Shown here: in pieces, positions 18,495 to 24,788 of the stretch
How the letters are laid out: the number at the start of each line of letters is the position of its first letter
Numbering within the stretch: the stretch's first letter is position 1
DNA from: JBBSHS01 sp038232515
GTDB taxonomy: Bacteria > Actinomycetota > Acidimicrobiia > Acidimicrobiales > JAUJNH01
Assembly: GCA_038232515.1 (NCBI GenBank)
Contig: JBBSHS010000035.1
Location: 1 to 24,788, forward strand
Length of the DNA: 24,788 nucleotides
Direction: 5' to 3'
Notes under the pieces: generated by a model
Told to the model about the DNA's origin: nothing
The model's database searches: none
Seen by the model: the letters and a program-made list of their open reading frames with translations, nothing else
Program-made: the position numbers and the translations under genes

Positions 18495-19076
18495 ATGGCC
18501 GACCGGGCGACTTTCGCCGACCAGGCGATGGAGTTCATGCCGTCGCTGTACTCAGCCGCCCTGCGTATGACGAGGAACCCGGCCGACGCCGAGGACCTGG
18601 TGCAGGAGACCTACCTGAAGGCCTACAGGGCCTTCGCCTCCTTCAAAGAGGGCACCAACCTGAAGGCCTGGATGTACCGGATCCTCACCAACACCTTCAT
18701 CAACGGCTACCGGGCCAAGAAGCGTCGACCCGAGGAGTCGGACCTGGACGACGTCGAGGACCTGTACCTCTACCGTCGCCTCGGGGGATTGGAGGCGGCC
18801 CGGACCGGTCGCAGCGCCGAGGAGGAGGCGCTCGAGCACTTCACCGACGACACCGTGAAGGCGGCCCTGGAGAGCCTTCCCGAGCCGTTCCGCATGGCCG
18901 TGCTCCTGGCCGACGTCGAGGGTTTCTCCTACAAGGAGATCGCCGACATCCTCGACACTCCGATCGGAACGGTGATGAGCCGGCTCCATCGTGGAAGAAG
19001 AAGGCTGCAAAAGGCGTTGTTCGAGTTCGGAGTCGAGCGCGGGCTGGTTGCCCCCGCTCCGGCACCGCAGTCCTGA
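18495..19076 (+). CDS. sigR: ECF RNA polymerase sigma factor, SigR/SigH type
   Basis: This 193-residue group 4 sigma factor has region 2 from about residue 8 to 80 (ALRMTRNPADAEDLVQETYL, KAYRAFASFKEGTNLKAWMY, RILTNTFINGYRAKKRRP). The linker (SDLDDVEDLYLYRRLGG) is acidic. Region 4 is ~120-175 (LESLPEPFRMAVLLADVEGF, SYKEIADILDTPIGTVMSRL, HRGRRRLQKAL). The insert and motifs match SigR of Streptomyces and SigH of mycobacteria, which direct the thiol-oxidative-stress regulon. The zinc anti-sigma gene 53 bases downstream supports this. The ATG at 18495 is where similarity begins; an in-frame ATG at 18447 lies in a dispersed repeat and is rejected. Confidence 0.92.
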   Translation: MADRATFADQAMEFMPSLYSAALRMTRNPADAEDLVQETYLKAYRAFASFKEGTNLKAWMYRILTNTFINGYRAKKRRPEESDLDDVEDLYLYRRLGGLEAARTGRSAEEEALEHFTDDTVKAALESLPEPFRMAVLLADVEGFSYKEIADILDTPIGTVMSRLHRGRRRLQKALFEFGVERGLVAPAPAPQS

Positions 19077-19129
19077 CCACGCAGAGATGGGTTCATGATC
19101 AGACACCCGCACCGCACCAGAGTGGAATC

Positions 19130-19411
19130 GTGACGGACCAGCCCTGGGGAGCCGCGGGCCCGGGCATGGGCACAGGGGACTGTGACGAGGCCGTGCACCG
19201 CCTTTACCACTACCTGGACGGCCAGTTGACGCCGGAGCGCCGGGCCGACGTCAGACGTCACCTCGATGAGTGTGCTCCGTGCTTCAAGGCCTTCGACTTC
19301 GAGGCCGAGGTCCGTGTGCTCATCCAGCAACGATGCCGTGACGAAGTACCTACAGGCCTGCACGAGCGGATCGCCCAGGCCATCCACCACACCGCGACCA
19401 CCGGGGAATAG
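19130..19411 (+). CDS. rsrA: Zinc-binding redox anti-sigma factor, RsrA type
   Basis: This 93-residue ZAS-family anti-sigma factor is expected to hold SigR inactive until oxidised. The zinc site is H44-x3-C48-x2-C51 (RRHLDECAPC) with C18 (GDCDEAV) as the fourth ligand. C69 aligns with RsrA C62. Every one of these is exactly seven residues beyond its position in Streptomyces coelicolor RsrA (C11, H37, C41, C44, C62), while the neighbouring C61 is Arg here. In RsrA, disulfide formation involving C11 releases zinc and SigR. The GTG start at 19130 leaves a 53-base gap after sigR. The small N-terminal extension is Gly-rich. Confidence 0.92.
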   Translation: MTDQPWGAAGPGMGTGDCDEAVHRLYHYLDGQLTPERRADVRRHLDECAPCFKAFDFEAEVRVLIQQRCRDEVPTGLHERIAQAIHHTATTGE

Positions 19412-19441
19412 CCCGGTCACACCAAGGGTTGGCGCCCAATC

Positions 19442-19633
19442 ATGAACGACACGTCAGTGGGAGGCACCCCACTCACCATCGGCTCGGATCGCCCGTCGCG
19501 ATCGTTTCAGAAGAACCGGACCTGCCAGGACAAGGCGTGTGAGACCCGCCTGTCGATCTACAACAACGGCAGGTACTGCGCCCTCCACCAACCGATGGCG
19601 GTGCCCCGGACCCGAGGCAGGAAGACCGCCTGA
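19442..19633 (+). CDS. Small zinc-ribbon-like protein of unknown function
   Basis: This 63-residue protein has a single cysteine/histidine cluster: C28-x4-C33 (RTCQDKACETRLSIYNNGRY) and C46-x2-H49 (CALHQP). The pattern TRLSxYNxGRYCxxH recurs in small actinobacterial proteins of unknown role, from memory. A basic C-terminus (RTRGRKTA) suggests nucleic-acid binding, but this is inference. It starts 30 bases after rsrA, so it may share the sigR-rsrA transcript and its thiol-stress control. No clear ribosome binding site precedes the ATG. Confidence 0.7.
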   Translation: MNDTSVGGTPLTIGSDRPSRSFQKNRTCQDKACETRLSIYNNGRYCALHQPMAVPRTRGRKTA

Positions 19634-19694
19634 GCGTGGCGGTGCGCAGGCCCCGGCCGCCGCTCACCGTGTACCGGTCGTCACCGTCGCACCG

Positions 19695-19700
19695 TAGGGT
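19695..19700 (+). promoter_or_regulatory. Candidate -10 element for the 43-residue membrane protein
   Basis: TAGGGT is followed by seven bases and the ATG at 19708, consistent with a leaderless message that may continue into the metalloprotease gene. Confidence 0.4.
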
Positions 19701-19707
19701 GGTGGGC

Positions 19708-19839
19708 ATGGAGCTACTGGCTGGGAAGGTCTGGACGTACTGGATCTCGTGGGCACTCATCGTGCCCGGCGTCCTGCTTGTCCTTTCCATCGGGGTCGGG
19801 TACCTGGTCAAGGTGCAGTCCAAGAAGTACCCGAGGTAG
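19708..19839 (+). CDS. Single-span small membrane protein
   Basis: This 43-residue protein starts MELLAGKVWTYWISWALIVP, continues with a hydrophobic span of about 24 residues, and ends in a positive tail (KVQSKKYPR) that should stay in the cytoplasm. The ATG at 19708 is preferred over an in-frame start at 19636 because it directly precedes the hydrophobic part and follows TAGGGT by seven bases; the 24 extra residues are Arg/Pro-rich promoter translation. I recognise no family name. It lies four bases upstream of the metalloprotease gene, so the two are probably co-expressed. Confidence 0.65.
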   Translation: MELLAGKVWTYWISWALIVPGVLLVLSIGVGYLVKVQSKKYPR

Positions 19840-19843
19840 CGAG

Positions 19844-20917
19844 GTGCCCGCCGATCCGATCTCCTGGGACGTGGCCACCAGGGTCGCCATCCGGGTGGCC
19901 GGCCGGGATCCCTTGTCGGACTCGTACCTGTACGCGTCGCTGCAACCCGACTTCGACGAGTTGGTCATCCAGGCCGAGGAGCTGGTGGCCGAGGCCACCG
20001 GCCTGCGGTCGCTGTCGGGACCGGCCCGGGCCCGGGTCACCGACCGGGCCGGGTGGGTGAGGGCCAATGTGGCGTCCTTCCGCCGGCTGCTGCGGCCCGT
20101 GACCGACAAGCTCGCTCCCCGCCTCGACGCCAGCGCCATCGCACCGCTGGGACGGGGGCTCACCGGCGTCCAACTCGGCACCATGCTGGGCTGGATGAGC
20201 ACCCGGGTGCTGGGCCAGTACGACCTGCTGGTACTCGAGAACGAGCGTCCCGACGACCAGGACATCGTGTACTTCGTCGGCCCCAACGTCCTCGCCCTCG
20301 AGAAGCGCTTCGGGTTCCCACCCCGTGAGTTCCGGCTGTGGCTGGCGCTGCACGAGGTGACCCACCGGGCCCAGTTCACCGGCGTGCCGTGGATGCGGGG
20401 TCACTACCTGAGCATGGTCAACCAGCTGGTCGACAGCATCGACCCCGATCCCCGGCAGTTCGTCGAAGCCCTGAAGCGAGCGGCCGGTTCCATCCGCCAG
20501 GGTCGCAACCCGCTCGACGACGGAGGCGTCGTGGGTCTGTTCGCCGGTCCGGAGCAGTTCGCGCTCCTGCAGCGGCTGCAGGGCCTCATGACCATCCTCG
20601 AGGGCCACGGCGACGTCACCATGGACCGGGCTGGCCAGGCGCGCATCCCGTCTTCCGACCGGTTCAGTCGGGTGCTACGTGAGCGCCGGGCCAACGTACG
20701 GGGGCCGGTTCGCCTGCTGCAGCAGCTCATCGGCCTGGAGGCGAAGCTGAAGCAGTACGAGGAGGGCGAGCGGTTCATCGCCTCCGTGGAGGAGGCCGGT
20801 GGCCCAGAGGCGTTCGCCGTCGTCTGGCAGTCACCCGACCTGCTTCCCACCTTGGCCGAGATTGCCGACCCGGCGTCGTGGATGGCCCGGGTCCACAGCC
20901 CTGCTGCTCCTCTCTGA
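19844..20917 (+). CDS. Zinc-dependent metalloprotease-like protein (DUF2342 / F420-biosynthesis-associated family)
   Basis: This 357-residue zincin-like protein has H170-E-V-T-H174 in the helix LWLALHEVTHRAQFTGVPW, with E253 in the downstream ILEGHGDVTMD segment as the likely third zinc ligand. Family landmarks include a helical N-terminus, VLGQYDLLVLENER, and IVYFVGPNVLALEKRFGFPP. The family is widespread in actinobacteria and is sometimes annotated as a coenzyme F420 biosynthesis-associated protein, but no enzymatic role is established to my knowledge. There is no signal peptide or membrane segment, so it is probably cytoplasmic. The GTG at 19844 is chosen because similarity starts there; an upstream frame start at 19778 overlaps the small membrane gene. 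The order zincin-tilS-hpt-ftsH is common in actinobacteria. Confidence 0.88.
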   Translation: MPADPISWDVATRVAIRVAGRDPLSDSYLYASLQPDFDELVIQAEELVAEATGLRSLSGPARARVTDRAGWVRANVASFRRLLRPVTDKLAPRLDASAIAPLGRGLTGVQLGTMLGWMSTRVLGQYDLLVLENERPDDQDIVYFVGPNVLALEKRFGFPPREFRLWLALHEVTHRAQFTGVPWMRGHYLSMVNQLVDSIDPDPRQFVEALKRAAGSIRQGRNPLDDGGVVGLFAGPEQFALLQRLQGLMTILEGHGDVTMDRAGQARIPSSDRFSRVLRERRANVRGPVRLLQQLIGLEAKLKQYEEGERFIASVEEAGGPEAFAVVWQSPDLLPTLAEIADPASWMARVHSPAAPL

Positions 20918-20935
20918 GCGGGACATGGATATGGC

Positions 20936-21853
20936 TTGACCCCTGATCCGGGAGCCAGGTTGTGTTCAGCAGCGGCTCTGCTGGACCGGTGCCGGTTCCC
21001 ATCGGCCGGGACGGGCTTGCGTTGCGGCGTGTCGGGTGGCGCCGACTCACTGGCCCTACTGGCCCTGGCCGTGGCCGCCGGGTGCCGGGCCACGGCCGTG
21101 CACGTCGACCACGGCTTGCGAGCAGGTTCAGCCGTCGAGGCGGATGCCGTGGAGTCGGCGGCCCGACGGTTGGGGGTGGGCTTCGAGTGCGTGAGGGCGG
21201 TGGTCCGTCCCGGTCCGGACCTCGAGGCCCGGGCCCGGGCTGCCCGGTTGGCCGCACTCGGGGCCGACGCCGCCCTCGGCCATACCGCCGACGACCGAGC
21301 CGAGACGCTGCTGCTCAACCTGTTGCGGGGAGCAGGTCTGGACGGCCTCTCGGTGTTGGCGCCGTCAGTCCGCCACCCCATCATCGGGCTGCGGCGGGCG
21401 GAGACACGGGCGCTGTGCGCCGAACTTGGCATCCCGCGGTTCGAAGACCCGTCCAATCTCGACCCGAGGTTCCGCCGCAACCGCGTCCGTCACGAGGTCC
21501 TGCCCCTGCTTGACGACGTGGCCGGCCGCGATGTCGCCCGCCTGCTGGCCCGGACTGCGCTGCACCTGGACGACGACGCTGCTCTCCTGGCCGCACTGGC
21601 GGAGCAGGTCGACCCCACTCAGGCGGCGACCCTCGTGGCTGCTCCCGGGCCATTGAGCCGCCGGGCCGTGCGCCGCTGGCTGGCTGAGGGCGGTCCGGGA
21701 GGGCCCGAGCACCACCCCCCCGACGCCTCCGCCGTCGAGCGGGTCCTGGCCGTGGCCCGAGGCGACGCCGTCGCCACCGACGTCGCCGCAGGCTGGGAAG
21801 TCCGCCGCTCAGCCGGTCGCCTCACCCTCCGCCACCGTCGTTCCCCTCGCTGA
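20936..21853 (+). CDS. tilS: tRNA(Ile)-lysidine synthase
   Basis: This 305-residue N-type ATP-pyrophosphatase converts C34 to lysidine in tRNA-Ile(CAU), an essential step for reading AUA. The PP-loop is S33-G-G-A-D-S38 (GVSGGADSLALLAL). VDHGLR follows, then LGHTADDRAETLLLNLLRG (the family's conserved HxxDDxxET), LRRAETRALC and EDPSNLDPRFRRNRVRHEVL. It is shorter than the E. coli enzyme and lacks most of its C-terminal domain, as is usual in actinobacteria. The only in-frame start before the homology is TTG at 20936; upstream ATGs at 20925 and 20931 run into a stop. It lies 18 bases after the zincin and 32 bases before hpt. Confidence 0.92.
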   Translation: MTPDPGARLCSAAALLDRCRFPSAGTGLRCGVSGGADSLALLALAVAAGCRATAVHVDHGLRAGSAVEADAVESAARRLGVGFECVRAVVRPGPDLEARARAARLAALGADAALGHTADDRAETLLLNLLRGAGLDGLSVLAPSVRHPIIGLRRAETRALCAELGIPRFEDPSNLDPRFRRNRVRHEVLPLLDDVAGRDVARLLARTALHLDDDAALLAALAEQVDPTQAATLVAAPGPLSRRAVRRWLAEGGPGGPEHHPPDASAVERVLAVARGDAVATDVAAGWEVRRSAGRLTLRHRRSPR

Positions 21854-21871
21854 GCAGCCCTTCGCCGTGGC

Positions 21872-21877
21872 TAGTCT
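21872..21877 (+). promoter_or_regulatory. Candidate -10 element for hpt
   Basis: TAGTCT is followed by eight bases and the hpt GTG at 21886. The spacing matches the other leaderless-type starts; no ribosome binding site precedes the GTG. Confidence 0.35.
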
Positions 21878-21885
21878 CCGGCCCG

Positions 21886-22440
21886 GTGCCCGGCTCCCAT
21901 TTCGACCACGACACGGCCCTCGGTCGGGTGGTCGTGGCGGCCGCCGACCTGCACGCCCGGATCGCCGAGTTGGGCGCCGAGATCACACGGGATTATGCAG
22001 GCCAGACCCCCCTACTGGTCGGGGTCCTCAAGGGTGCGTTCGTCTTCATGGCCGACCTCGCCCGCCAGATCCAGCTTCCCCTCGACGTGGATTTCATGGC
22101 CGTGTCGAGCTACGGGAGCGCCACCAAGACGAGCGGGGTGGTGCGCATCGTGAAGGACCTGGAAGTCGACTTGTACGGTCGCCACGTCCTGGTCGTCGAG
22201 GACATCGTCGATTCGGGCCTCACGCTGGCGTACCTCAGGCGCAACCTCCAGTCCCGGCATCCGGCCAGCGTGGCGGTGTGCGCGCTGCTGGTCAAGCAGG
22301 GCCTCCAGCGTGTGGACCCCGACCTGCGATACGAGGGCTTCCGCATCCCCGCCGACTTCGTCGTCGGCTACGGCCTCGATGTGGGCGAGCGCTATCGCAA
22401 CCTGCCGTTCGTCTGCGTGTACGAGGGTGACGGGGACTGA
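21886..22440 (+). CDS. hpt: Hypoxanthine phosphoribosyltransferase
   Basis: This 184-residue purine-salvage enzyme converts hypoxanthine and/or guanine with PRPP to IMP/GMP. The PRPP-binding loop is VLVVEDIVDSGLTLAYL (acidic pair E105-D106). Also conserved are VGVLKGAFVFMADLAR, the flexible-loop SSYGSATKTSGVV and the C-terminal FVVGYGLDVGERYRNLPFVC base-binding segment. Length is normal. The GTG start at 21886 is 8 bases after a TAGTCT box. The order tilS-hpt-ftsH is one of the best-conserved neighbourhoods in Gram-positive bacteria. Confidence 0.96.
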   Translation: MPGSHFDHDTALGRVVVAAADLHARIAELGAEITRDYAGQTPLLVGVLKGAFVFMADLARQIQLPLDVDFMAVSSYGSATKTSGVVRIVKDLEVDLYGRHVLVVEDIVDSGLTLAYLRRNLQSRHPASVAVCALLVKQGLQRVDPDLRYEGFRIPADFVVGYGLDVGERYRNLPFVCVYEGDGD

Positions 22441-22484
22441 CGGGCGATCCCCAGCCCTGACGTCGTGGACCGGTGGGGGAGAGG

Positions 22485-22490
22485 TACCCT
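22485..22490 (+). promoter_or_regulatory. Candidate -10 element for ftsH
   Basis: TACCCT is followed by nine bases and the ftsH ATG at 22500. The purine-rich GGGGGAGAGG (22475-22484) directly before it lies about 15 bases from the ATG, too far for a normal ribosome binding site. This favours a leaderless or very short 5' end. Confidence 0.42.
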
Positions 22491-22499
22491 GGCCGAGCC

Positions 22500-24518
<2,019 letters not shown>

Positions 24519-24545
24519 GCCGCCTCGGCCCGCGCCACGCTCTTC

Positions 24546-24788
24546 ATGGGTGAAGTCGATCAGGGCCGCGTGGAAGCCGCGGTCAAGGAGATTCTCGAGG
24601 CCCTGGGTGAGGACACCGGCCGGGAGGGCCTGCAGGACACGCCCTCCCGGGTGGCGCGGATGTACGCGGAGATCTTCGGCGGTCTGCACGAGGATCCCGC
24701 CGCCCATCTCGTCACCACGTTCGCGGCCGGCCACGACGAGATGGTGATGGTGCGGGACATCCCGTTCCACTCGACCTGCGAGCACCAC
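24546..24788 (+). CDS. folE: GTP cyclohydrolase I (5' part; runs off the window)
   Basis: The first 81 residues start MGEVDQGRVEAAVKEILEAL and include GREGLQDTPSRVARMYAEIF and VRDIPFHSTCEHH, the last giving the family's zinc-binding Cys and His. FolE makes 7,8-dihydroneopterin triphosphate, the first step of tetrahydrofolate synthesis. The ATG at 24546 is 27 bases after ftsH. The ftsH-folE order, usually followed by folP/folB/folK, is typical of actinobacteria. There is no stop in the window, so the gene is truncated only by the window edge. Confidence 0.93.
   Translation, partial: MGEVDQGRVEAAVKEILEALGEDTGREGLQDTPSRVARMYAEIFGGLHEDPAAHLVTTFAAGHDEMVMVRDIPFHSTCEHH

Overview
The window is GC-rich chromosomal DNA of a high-GC Gram-positive bacterium. 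An actinobacterium, probably of the Acidimicrobiia or a related deep branch, is an inference. It rests on the GC-rich codon use, a furA-katG pair, a SigR/RsrA-type sigma/zinc anti-sigma pair, a DUF2342-type metalloprotease followed by tilS-hpt-ftsH-folE, and many start codons placed a few bases after a TANNNT hexamer, as in leaderless actinobacterial mRNAs. No rRNA, CRISPR array or intact insertion sequence is visible.

Layout. Positions 1-910 are a graveyard of an IS21-type element: a fragment of a zinc-ribbon/HTH protein, one IS end, and istB and istA pieces broken by deletions and frameshifts. On the minus strand follow fur and katG (peroxide defence) and a broken RibD-C/dihydrofolate-reductase-like gene that stops at a second IS21-type end (4259-4326). 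The two ends face each other across about 4 kb. Two TrkA-type K+ regulators (minus) follow, then a 320-base gap holding a dispersed 37-bp repeat. Next comes a minus-strand cluster read from 9219 to 6300: a WXG100-like small protein, a translationally coupled protein of unknown function, and a secreted N-acetylmuramoyl-L-alanine amidase whose catalytic domain appears circularly permuted.

From 9341 the genes run on the plus strand: a DtxR/MntR-like regulator whose stop overlaps the start of a K+-independent H+-translocating pyrophosphatase, a DedA protein, topA, tmk (preceded by a possible leaderless 19-codon leader ORF), holB, tRNA-Thr(CGT), sigR, rsrA, a tiny zinc-ribbon protein, a 43-residue membrane protein, a zincin, tilS, hpt, ftsH and the 5' part of folE. 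This half is mostly housekeeping: DNA topology and replication, tRNA-Ile decoding, purine salvage, membrane protein quality control and folate synthesis.

The most unusual item is the permuted amidase and its WXG-like partners. Secondary items are the regulator-pyrophosphatase coupling, the candidate tmk leader ORF, the inverted IS ends around fur-katG, and the 37-bp repeat that supplies a candidate -10 element for sigR.
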